This document shows, in pieces, positions 1-7,575 of a stretch of 7,575 nt of DNA. Position 1 is the first letter of the stretch. Each line of letters begins with the position of its first letter. The position numbers were made by a program, and so were the translations under genes. The notes under the pieces are model-generated. The model was given only the letters and a program-made list of their open reading frames with translations, ran no database searches and was not told where the DNA came from. Location of the stretch: positions 1-7,575 of the forward strand of contig CAIVXW010000073.1 in the NCBI GenBank assembly GCA_903910005.1. Direction: 5' to 3'. Source of the stretch: an uncultured Methylococcaceae bacterium (lineage in GTDB: Bacteria; Pseudomonadota; Gammaproteobacteria; Methylococcales; Methylococcaceae).

Positions 1-1
1 C

Positions 2-142
2 CGTCCAGTGCCCTGCAAGGTCAGTATCTCCCCTCGCGAAGACCGCGAAATCATCATACTCAAGCTGCAACAGCGCATGGATTGTCTGGAGGTTCGGCTG
101 GACGAACTGAACCGTGAAGTTACCGTATTACGCGCCCGTTGA
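2..142 (+). CDS. 3' end of an unidentified protein with a C-terminal coiled coil (partial)
   Basis: An open frame runs in from the left edge and stops at TGA 140-142, giving 46 visible residues with no start in view. The last 35 residues are highly charged, with hydrophobic residues spaced at roughly heptad intervals (the stretch REIIILKLQQRMDCLEVRLD and onward, ending VLRAR). This is typical of a short C-terminal coiled coil that could mediate oligomerisation. No enzymatic motif is visible and I do not recognise the family. The gene is convergent with the MarR gene, with only 29 bases between the two stop codons and no clear intrinsic terminator. The call rests on the open frame, a coding-like composition and a natural stop. 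The start and full length lie outside the window. Confidence 0.5.
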   Translation, partial: RPVPCKVSISPREDREIIILKLQQRMDCLEVRLDELNREVTVLRAR

Positions 143-171
143 AGCCCTGCCGTGGCGATTGCCTCACGCGA

Positions 172-738
172 TTAGCCGCTGACGGCATGTTCACGACACA
201 GCTTTTCCGCGTCCAGGTCAGTCAGGGCTTCGCCGGTCAGTTGGCAGTGCCTGCCGCCATCGGCACCGATTGCATGATGACGGCAGGTTTTACAGGTTCC
301 GAAGGTTTTGAGACCGTTGGCCTGCTGGAGTCGTCGCAACAGGGCCTGCAGAACCGCCACGGCTTCGTCGGGAAATTCGGGCGATACGTCCTCCAGGGCG
401 GTTTGCAGCAAGGCCGGGGGGATGCTCTGTTCCATGACAGCCTCACCGGCCCGGGTCAGACCGAGATGCACCAGCCGTTTGTCCCTGGGATCCGGCCAGC
501 GCTCAATCAACCCCGATTGCTCCAGCACGTTCAGGGTCTGGGAGACCGTTCCCTTGGTCAGCCCCAGAAATTCCGCCACTGCCACCGGATTGTTGCTGTA
601 GCGGTTGCAGCGGCTCAGGTAATGTAGAGCCTCCAGTTGTACCGGCTGCAAGCCGTGCGCCATACCGGATTTGCGGATATCCGTCCGGATGAGGTTGGCG
701 ATACGCTCCAGATACTCATAAATGGCGTGGGTACTCAT
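172..738 (-). CDS. MarR-family winged-helix regulator with a C-terminal four-cysteine cluster
   Basis: A 188-residue predicted DNA-binding transcription regulator acting in the cytoplasm as a dimer. The winged helix spans about residues 30-105. The recognition helix lies around 61-77 (TKGTVSQTLNVLEQSGL) and is followed by the typical MarR wing with PDPRDKR at 82-88. N- and C-terminal helices would form the dimer interface. Beyond the usual MarR fold, the C-terminus carries C149, C152, C165 and C181 plus H154, H155, H164 and H184. A CxxC pair followed by two further cysteines suggests a bound metal ion, an iron-sulfur cluster or a thiol switch; I recall similar tails in other proteobacterial MarR proteins but not a proven ligand. 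The ATG at 736-738 is preceded by AGGTGA, supporting this start. It lies 19 bases downstream of the lipoprotein gene on the same strand, so the two are probably co-transcribed. Family membership is secure; the signal and target genes are unknown. Confidence 0.93.
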   Translation of the reverse strand: MSTHAIYEYLERIANLIRTDIRKSGMAHGLQPVQLEALHYLSRCNRYSNNPVAVAEFLGLTKGTVSQTLNVLEQSGLIERWPDPRDKRLVHLGLTRAGEAVMEQSIPPALLQTALEDVSPEFPDEAVAVLQALLRRLQQANGLKTFGTCKTCRHHAIGADGGRHCQLTGEALTDLDAEKLCREHAVSG

Positions 739-757
739 GTTTCACCTGTACACCCCC

Positions 758-1159
758 TTACTGCTTTTGTCCGTCGCTGTGATCGATGGCCTTGCCCATG
801 CAGGTCATGTTGTGATTGGTGATGTTGGTCGCCGCCTCCCGGGCTGCCTGTTTGGAGCCAAACAGTTCTTCAAATTCTGCCAGAGCCTTCTCGGCCTGAT
901 CCGGCGAATTGATGGTAATGAAGCGGGTGTAGGCCTGCAGGAAACGCTCCCGGCGTGGATCGCCCGGATAAACCGGAATGTCGCTGGAAATTTCACCGAC
1001 CACGCAGTCGGCGACCTCGGCCGGATCCAGTTTGTAGTCCTTGAGATCGGAATCGTCCCTGAATTTTTCAGTCAGGGCGGATTTGAGATCGGTTTGCTGG
1101 GGAGACGAGCAGGCCGCCAGCAGGGTAGCAGCAACAAGGGTGTAAAACAGATTTTTCAT
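758..1159 (-). CDS. small predicted outer-membrane lipoprotein of unknown function
   Basis: A 133-residue protein starting with a short charged n-region (MKN), a hydrophobic stretch and a lipobox LAAC with the lipidated cysteine at C17. The residues after it are Ser-Ser, with no Asp at +2, which by the Lol sorting rule favours the outer membrane. The mature part is hydrophilic and probably helical (for example AEKALAEFEELFGSKQAARE at about 89-108). It contains two further cysteines, C52 and C120, which could form a disulfide in the periplasm. I do not recognise a named domain. The start is chosen because the signal peptide begins there, although no good Shine-Dalgarno sequence precedes it. 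It is the first gene of a likely two-gene unit with the MarR regulator and is transcribed divergently from the type I secretion operon. Coding status and the lipoprotein call are fairly firm; the function is unknown. Confidence 0.85.
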   Translation of the reverse strand: MKNLFYTLVAATLLAACSSPQQTDLKSALTEKFRDDSDLKDYKLDPAEVADCVVGEISSDIPVYPGDPRRERFLQAYTRFITINSPDQAEKALAEFEELFGSKQAAREAATNITNHNMTCMGKAIDHSDGQKQ

Positions 1160-1194
1160 GGGACGATGGCACCAGGTATGAAAATGGGCAAGCT

Positions 1195-1214
1195 CAGGGT
1201 CATACAGTGACCTG
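1195..1214. promoter_or_regulatory. palindrome in the divergent intergenic region (candidate operator 1)
   Basis: GGTCA at 1198-1202 is followed by TACAG and then TGACC at 1208-1212. With one bulged G the symmetry extends outwards to CAG and CTG, covering 1195-1214. It lies between the lipoprotein start and the promoter-like boxes. It could be a protein-binding site or a small hairpin in the lipoprotein leader RNA. No specific regulator can be assigned from sequence. Confidence 0.3.
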
Positions 1215-1223
1215 GAGATCGCC

Positions 1224-1239
1224 CGGGTTACGAAACCCG
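1224..1239. promoter_or_regulatory. perfect palindrome in the divergent intergenic region (candidate operator 2)
   Basis: CGGGTT at 1224-1229 and AACCCG at 1234-1239 are perfect inverted repeats around ACGA. The element directly abuts an AT-rich stretch at 1240-1246 that reads TATTAT on the + strand and gives CATAAT on the - strand. Both resemble -10 boxes, with no convincing -35 partner. A dimeric repressor bound here would overlap promoters facing both ways. MarR proteins bind such palindromes in their own upstream regions, so autoregulation is plausible but inferred. Confidence 0.35.
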
Positions 1240-1363
1240 TTATTATGAGTGCGAAGCCGCCTGCTGACTAGATGTACGGCATGTCCCGGCACGCCGTTCA
1301 CGCAACCCGGCCCGATGTGCGACACTATCCCACCCTTTTCCCTTATCCCACGAGTAACTCGAT

Positions 1364-3502
1364 GTGTTTGCCCATTCCGCTGTTCAGTGCCTGACCGCCA
1401 TTGCCCAACATCATGGTATTCCTACCCTGCCGGAACGCCTGGTTCATGATTATGTACTGGAATCCGAAGAGCCACCGACCCGTCTGCTGATCCGCATGGC
1501 CACGGAACTGGGGCTCAAGGCGCAGGCCAAAACCCTGCACTGGGCCGATCTGGCCCACCTGGAGGGGGTGTTTCCGCTGATGGCCCGCTACGGCGACGGC
1601 AAAACCGTGCTGGTTGCCGGACTGCACCGCAGCGGCGAAGACAGTGCCTTCCAGGTGGCAGTGCTGGATCCGCTGGTGAATGCCGCAGAAATTCGGCTGA
1701 TGGATGAAGCCGCATTCTGCCGATACTGGCAGGGTGAGGTCATTTTCATCAAGCGGCGGTATGCCCTGACCGACGAAAACCAGCCTTTCGGTCTGCGCTG
1801 GTTCATCCCGGAAATCCTCAAGCAGGGAGCCGCGTTCCGTGACATCGCCATTTCGGCGGGAGCCCTGCATTTTCTGGGGCTGGCCTCGCCCATTTTTACC
1901 CAACTGGTCATCGACAAGGTATTGACCCACGAGAGCTACTCAACGCTTTATGTGCTGGGAATCGGTATCCTGATTGCCCTGTTGTTCGAGGGAGCCTTTA
2001 CCTACCTGCGGCAGTATCTGCTGCTGGTGGCGACCAACAAAATTGATATCCGTCTGGCCCGGCGCACCTTTTCCCACCTGTTGTCGCTGCCGATTGAATA
2101 CTTTGAAAGCACCACGGCCGGTGTCACCATTCAACACATTCAGCAGATGCAGGGCATTCGCGGGTTTTTGACCGGACAACTGTTTTTTACGGTACTGGAA
2201 GCCACCGCCCTGTTTGTATTCGTACCGCTGCTGTTTCTGTATTCGGTAAAACTGACCGGCGTGGTGCTGATGGTATCGGCCCTGATGGCCGGGGTGGTGG
2301 TGGTACTCATCAAACCGTTTCAGGATCGCCTGTCCGCCCTGTATTCGGCAGAGGGGTTACGTCAATCCATGCTGGTGGAAGCCATTCAGGGCATCCGCAC
2401 CGTCAAGGCCATGGCCATGGAGCCCAAGCAGCGCAAACTGTGGGAACAACGTTCGGCCACGGCGGTGTCCATGCACTTCAGTGTCAGCAAGATGTCGCTG
2501 GTGGCGGTGGTAGTGACCCACTTTCTGGAGAAATTCATGACCGTGGCCATCATCACCCTGGGGGCGACTGATGTATTCAGCCACGACATGACGGTAGGAA
2601 CCCTGATCGCCTTTCAGATGTTGTCAGGACGGGTGGTCGGGCCACTGGTGGCCATTGTCGGTCTGGTCAATCAGTATCAGCAAACCGCCCTGGGCGTGAA
2701 AATGCTGGGCAACATCATGAATCGGCCGCCCGAACGGCGTTCTTCCGGCGGACTGAGACCCCATTTGCAGGGCCGCATCAACGTGGAAGGGGTGACGTTC
2801 CGTTATCCCGGTTCAACGACACCGGCTCTTGATGATGTTTCGTTCGACATTCCGGCCGGCAGTATGGTTGGCATTGTCGGACGCAGCGGTTCCGGCAAAA
2901 CCACCCTGACCAAACTGATTCAGAGCATGTACCCGGTACAGGAAGGCATCATCCGTTTTGACGGTGTTGACATGCGGGAGATTGATCTGGCCCATCTGCG
3001 CCAGAGTATCGGGGTGGTGCTGCAGGAAAACTTCATGTTTCGCGGTACCATTCGGGAAAACATTGCCGTCACCAAATCAGATGCCACCTTTGAGGAAATC
3101 GTGGCCGCCGCCCAGACCGCCGGAGCCGATGAATTCATTGAGCGATTGCCACAGGGCTACGATACCCCACTGGAGGAAAATGCCTCCAACCTGTCCGGCG
3201 GTCAGCGGCAGCGACTGGCCATTGCCCGGGCCATCCTGCCACAACCCCGCATCCTGATTCTGGACGAGGCCGCCAGCGCACTTGACCCGGACAGCGAAGC
3301 CATCTTCATGCAGAACCTGTCCCGTATTGCCCGGGACAAGACCGTGGTCATCATCAGCCACCGGCTCTCCACCCTGGTTAATTCGGACAAAATTCTGGTA
3401 TTTGAACGTGGCGAAATGATTGACGCCGGTTCCCATCAGCAACTGCTGTCCCGTTGTGAGAGTTATGCCCATTTGTGGCATCAGCAAACCAGTTATTTAT
3501 GA
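1364..3502 (+). CDS. type I secretion ABC transporter (HlyB-like, with degenerate C39-like domain)
   Basis: A 712-residue inner-membrane ATPase/permease predicted to drive export of an unfolded protein substrate through a type I secretion channel. Domains in order: a C39-peptidase-like domain at about 1-130, a six-helix ABC exporter membrane domain at about 150-435, and a nucleotide-binding domain at about 470-712. The latter has A-loop Tyr481, Walker A GRSGSGKTT at 506-514, Q-loop Gln554, signature LSGGQRQR at 610-617, Walker B ILILDE at 630-635 and H-loop His666, so the ATPase looks intact. By eye, the C39 catalytic Cys position is Ser5 and the catalytic His position is a Thr in DGKTVLV. 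The peptidase is therefore probably inactive, as in HlyB, where this domain holds the substrate. Length matches HlyB (about 707). An in-frame stop at 1355-1357 leaves GTG 1364 as the most plausible start, although no clear Shine-Dalgarno precedes it. It overlaps the HlyD-family gene by 4 bases. The substrate is not in view. Confidence 0.94.
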   Translation: MFAHSAVQCLTAIAQHHGIPTLPERLVHDYVLESEEPPTRLLIRMATELGLKAQAKTLHWADLAHLEGVFPLMARYGDGKTVLVAGLHRSGEDSAFQVAVLDPLVNAAEIRLMDEAAFCRYWQGEVIFIKRRYALTDENQPFGLRWFIPEILKQGAAFRDIAISAGALHFLGLASPIFTQLVIDKVLTHESYSTLYVLGIGILIALLFEGAFTYLRQYLLLVATNKIDIRLARRTFSHLLSLPIEYFESTTAGVTIQHIQQMQGIRGFLTGQLFFTVLEATALFVFVPLLFLYSVKLTGVVLMVSALMAGVVVVLIKPFQDRLSALYSAEGLRQSMLVEAIQGIRTVKAMAMEPKQRKLWEQRSATAVSMHFSVSKMSLVAVVVTHFLEKFMTVAIITLGATDVFSHDMTVGTLIAFQMLSGRVVGPLVAIVGLVNQYQQTALGVKMLGNIMNRPPERRSSGGLRPHLQGRINVEGVTFRYPGSTTPALDDVSFDIPAGSMVGIVGRSGSGKTTLTKLIQSMYPVQEGIIRFDGVDMREIDLAHLRQSIGVVLQENFMFRGTIRENIAVTKSDATFEEIVAAAQTAGADEFIERLPQGYDTPLEENASNLSGGQRQRLAIARAILPQPRILILDEAASALDPDSEAIFMQNLSRIARDKTVVIISHRLSTLVNSDKILVFERGEMIDAGSHQQLLSRCESYAHLWHQQTSYL

Positions 3503-4830
3503 AAAGCAGATCAGCCCCCCCCCCCAAGGAGGCACTGGCCTTTTTGCCGGATGCCGAGGAAATCGAACGCACCCCGATCAATGCGGGGGTACCCATAACC
3601 CTGTATGTTCTGCTGGCATTGTTCCTGAGCCTGTTGCTGTGGGCTTCGTTGTCGGAAATCGACACCGTGGTCACGGCCCGGGGCCGTCTGGTGACGCCCC
3701 ACCCCAACATTGTGCTGCAACCGTTCGAGACCGCCCGCATTCTGAGCCTGCCGGTACGGATGGGGCAGATCGTTACCCGGGGGCAAACCCTGGCTACGCT
3801 GGATCCCACCATCGTCACGGCTGATCTGGCCCAGCTCAAGGACCGTCTGGCCAGCATGGAGGCCCAGGTACGGCGACTGGAAGCCGAACGGCAAAACAGC
3901 GCGTTCATGACCGGCACCAACGACGATGACGTGTTGCAGGCCAGTCTGGATCAGGAACGGCGCGGCCATTACCGGGCCCGGTTGCAAAGCCTGGAACAAA
4001 CCATGGGCCGCCTGCAGGCCGCCATTGATACCAATCGCAAGGATATCCAGTCACTGGAAGCCTGGGTCAAATCGCTGCAGGAAATAGAACGCATGAACAG
4101 CGAACTGTACGATCGCAAATACCAGACCCGGCAACTGATGCTGGAAAGCCGGGAGAAGCGTATGTCGGTGGAGCGGGATCTGGTCGTCGCCCGCAACAGG
4201 GAACTGGAATTGCGGCGCGAGCGGGCCGCAGCCGAGGCTGACAAACAGGCTTTCACTCAGGAATGGAAACAAAAAACCCTGGAAGAACTGGTAGAAACCC
4301 GACGGGAACGGGATTCGCTGGCAGAGCAGATCCACAAGGCCGAGTTACGCAACCGGCTTATCAATCTGGAGGCACCGGAAGACGGGGTGGTGCTGGAAAT
4401 TGCCAAACTGTCACCCGGTTCCATCGTCCGTGAGGCGGAGCCGTTCATTACCCTGGTACCGCTGGAGGCCACACTGGAGGCCGAAGTACAGATCGACACG
4501 GCTGACATTGGCCGCATCAAGGTGGGCGACCCGGTGCGAATCAAGATTGACGCCTTTCCGTTCCAGAAACACGGCATCCTCACCGGCCAGTTGGCCAAAT
4601 TGAGCCAGGATTCCTTCGTCAAGGGGGCGGGTTCGGAGCAGGAAGCCAGTGCCTACTATCTGGGCCGGGTGGAACTCGGACCCATCCACTTCCGCAATCT
4701 GGATAAACCGGCCCGGCTGGTACCGGGCATGTCCATGACGGCGGAGATCAAAATCGGCCAACGCACGATCATGACCTACTTCCTGTATCCCATGATGAAG
4801 GCACTGGATGAGGCCGGGCACGAACCCTGA
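3499..4830 (+). CDS. HlyD-family type I secretion membrane fusion protein
   Basis: A 443-residue periplasmic adaptor predicted to link the ABC exporter to an outer-membrane TolC-like duct. A short cytoplasmic tail includes FLPDAEEIERTP at 15-26, matching a motif usual just before the membrane helix in this family. A single membrane helix follows at about 33-51. Then come the first lipoyl half-motif around 76-105, a long coiled-coil hairpin at about 108-289, the second lipoyl half around 290-325, and a beta-barrel region to the C-terminus. Residues 407-429, from LVPGM to YFL, fit the HlyD-family signature at every position when compared by eye. The ATG at 3499-3501 overlaps the transporter stop (ATGA), implying translational coupling; a GTG at 3475 is an alternative. 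Oddly, codons 6-9 contain an 11-base C run that could slip and frameshift the gene. The end converges on lon with a 20-base gap. Confidence 0.94.
   Translation: MKSRSAPPPKEALAFLPDAEEIERTPINAGVPITLYVLLALFLSLLLWASLSEIDTVVTARGRLVTPHPNIVLQPFETARILSLPVRMGQIVTRGQTLATLDPTIVTADLAQLKDRLASMEAQVRRLEAERQNSAFMTGTNDDDVLQASLDQERRGHYRARLQSLEQTMGRLQAAIDTNRKDIQSLEAWVKSLQEIERMNSELYDRKYQTRQLMLESREKRMSVERDLVVARNRELELRRERAAAEADKQAFTQEWKQKTLEELVETRRERDSLAEQIHKAELRNRLINLEAPEDGVVLEIAKLSPGSIVREAEPFITLVPLEATLEAEVQIDTADIGRIKVGDPVRIKIDAFPFQKHGILTGQLAKLSQDSFVKGAGSEQEASAYYLGRVELGPIHFRNLDKPARLVPGMSMTAEIKIGQRTIMTYFLYPMMKALDEAGHEP
3515..3525 (+). repeat. homopolymeric C(11) tract inside the HlyD-family gene
   Basis: Eleven consecutive cytosines encode the end of Ala6 and Pro7-Pro9 of the membrane fusion protein. 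Homopolymeric C or G runs of this length near the 5' end of surface and secretion genes are classic sites of slipped-strand mispairing and phase variation in several bacterial groups. With 11 C the frame is open. By reading the alternative frames, 12 C would end translation at 3824 (about 108 residues) and 10 C at 3598 (about 32 residues), both lacking nearly all of the adaptor. Confidence 0.9.
3526..3546 (+). promoter_or_regulatory. possible internal ribosome-binding site and TTG start after the C tract
   Basis: AAGGAGG at 3526-3532 is an almost ideal Shine-Dalgarno sequence lying immediately after the C tract. An in-frame TTG at 3544-3546 follows after 11 bases, which is longer than optimal. 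Starting there would give a 428-residue adaptor that keeps the conserved pre-membrane motif and the membrane helix, independent of tract length. The match may be a coincidence of Lys-Glu codons. Confidence 0.25.
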
Positions 4831-4850
4831 CGCAACCGGATCCGGGGCAA

Positions 4851-7202
<2,352 letters not shown>

Positions 7203-7212
7203 GGCGTGTCCT

Positions 7213-7256
7213 GGCCGTATGGTGGGCGTGATGGAATATCCGCCCATCATACGGCC
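7213..7256 (-). promoter_or_regulatory. 16-bp inverted repeat directly upstream of lon (operator or leader hairpin)
   Basis: The arms at 7213-7228 and 7241-7256 are complementary at 15 of 16 positions around a 12-base loop. The element ends 10 bases before the lon ATG and directly abuts the AGGA ribosome-binding site. In an RNA starting upstream it would form a strong GC-rich hairpin next to the ribosome-binding site. Alternatively, TATGAT on the - strand at 7246-7251 resembles a -10 box; in that case transcription would begin near the loop and the repeat would act as a DNA operator. There is no following T run, so it does not look like an intrinsic terminator. No sigma-32 or CIRCE consensus was recognised. 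Confidence 0.5.
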
Positions 7257-7290
7257 TGCGGGTACCGGATGCAGTGCGTGAAAGGCCTTA

Positions 7291-7351
7291 GGTGGATGCG
7301 CTACGCTACGCATCGGTGGATGCGCTTCGCTTATCCACCCTACGCATCCAC
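7291..7351. repeat. REP-like palindromic intergenic repeat
   Basis: The unit GGTGGATGCGCTACGCT at 7291-7307 recurs with one change at 7315-7331. The second copy pairs with the sequence after it: GGTGGAT at 7315-7321 is the reverse complement of ATCCACC at 7333-7339. GATGCG at 7295-7300 pairs with CGCATC at 7309-7314, and GTGGATGCG at 7292-7300 also pairs with CGCATCCAC at 7343-7351. The result is a nested direct and inverted repeat just downstream of the AAA-type gene stop. From memory, very similar palindromes are scattered between genes in many proteobacteria; I could not check copy number here. Confidence 0.7.
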
Positions 7352-7357
7352 GCATCT

Positions 7358-7575
7358 TCACGCCCCCCATACGTTCACCGTCATGCCTGCGTGGCTCTCC
7401 TCGCGCTGCCATATCTTTTCCTCCCAGGGCGTTCCCGGTCGGCGGTCAAAAATCAGCAGATGGGCTTCGTCGGCTCCGCAGCGTTGGGCGTATTCCACCG
7501 TTTGCTCCAGGCCGGTTTGTAGCAGTGGTTGCAGGCTGCCGCGCTGGATTTTCAGTTCCAGCACAATCCGCTGCA
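7358..7575 (-). CDS. C-terminal end of a probable AAA-ATPase-like / PD-(D/E)XK nuclease-superfamily protein (partial)
   Basis: The visible 71 codons run in from the right edge and end at TGA (7358-7360). They begin QRIVLELK, contain GLEQTVEYAQRCGADEAHLL, then FDRRPGTPWEEKIWQREE, and end NVWGA. This pattern, with an ELK strand, a helix with a GLEQT-type motif, a CGA-E-hydrophobic strand, FDR and WEEKI, resembles the C-terminal domain of a common family of AAA-ATPase-like proteins linked to a PD-(D/E)XK nuclease-like fold. The ELK would be the E-x-K half of the nuclease motif; the upstream Asp and the ATPase domain are outside the window. The biological role of the family is not well defined, and defence or mobile-element associations are often assumed. 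It is co-directional with lon, 155 bases upstream of it, with the repeats in between. Confidence 0.7.
   Translation of the reverse strand, partial: QRIVLELKIQRGSLQPLLQTGLEQTVEYAQRCGADEAHLLIFDRRPGTPWEEKIWQREESHAGMTVNVWGA

Noticed and set aside
143..171. Direct repeat GCGATT between the convergent stops at the left end
   Set aside because: Six bases repeated once in 30 bases of GC-rich DNA is not meaningful, and no hairpin with a T run is present.
722..1210. 162-codon open frame on the + strand opposite the lipoprotein
   Set aside because: The opposite strand has a signal peptide, lipobox and sensible composition, and this frame has none of these.
1343..1930. Long open frame on the - strand opposite the exporter gene
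   Set aside because: It is antisense to a well-recognised ABC transporter, its translation shows no family motif, and such shadows are common in GC-rich coding DNA.
3475..3498. GTG at 3475 as the start of the HlyD-family protein
   Set aside because: It lies inside the exporter gene and adds eight residues. The ATG at 3499 in the classic ATGA overlap is the more usual arrangement, though GTG cannot be fully excluded.
7282..7289. AAGGCCTT palindrome upstream of lon
   Set aside because: An isolated 8-base palindrome with no promoter-like context is expected by chance.
7203..7412. N-terminal extension of the Lon reading frame by about 70 residues
   Set aside because: The extra codons run through the hairpin and the REP-like repeat and overlap the end of the upstream gene. 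The ATG at 7202 has a ribosome-binding site and gives the normal family length.

Overview
The window looks like about 7.6 kb of a proteobacterial, probably gammaproteobacterial, chromosome. Supporting signs are the high G+C content, a LonA of enterobacterial length, a lipoprotein with a classical lipobox, a HlyB/HlyD type I secretion pair, and a palindromic intergenic repeat of a kind I recall from many proteobacterial genomes. No lineage more precise than that can be supported.

Layout. Positions 2-142 (+) are the end of an unidentified protein with a C-terminal coiled coil. Facing it, and transcribed leftwards, are a small lipoprotein (758-1159) and, 19 bases downstream, a MarR-family regulator with a C-terminal four-cysteine cluster (172-738). 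A 204-base divergent intergenic region (1160-1363) holds two palindromes and opposed AT-rich -10-like boxes. To its right, reading rightwards, is a two-gene type I secretion operon: an ABC exporter with a degenerate C39-like N-terminal domain (1364-3502), then a HlyD-family membrane fusion protein (3499-4830) that overlaps it by 4 bases. Converging on this operon is an ATP-dependent Lon protease (4851-7202, -). Upstream of lon lie a long inverted repeat (7213-7256), a REP-like palindromic repeat (7291-7351), and the last 71 codons of an AAA-ATPase/PD-(D/E)XK-type protein (7358-7575, -) that runs off the right edge.

How the parts may work together. The ABC protein and HlyD protein would form the inner-membrane half of a type I secretion channel. 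The outer-membrane TolC-like partner and the exported substrate are not in the window. The MarR protein and the lipoprotein share an upstream region with the exporter, so MarR control of both transcription units is a reasonable guess but is not shown.

The most striking signal is an uninterrupted run of 11 cytosines at codons 6-9 of the HlyD-family gene. Gain or loss of one C would truncate the fusion protein early, so this is a candidate phase-variation switch for type I secretion. A near-perfect Shine-Dalgarno sequence and an in-frame TTG lie directly after the tract and could partly bypass the switch. The long hairpin abutting the lon ribosome-binding site is the second structure that the genes do not explain.
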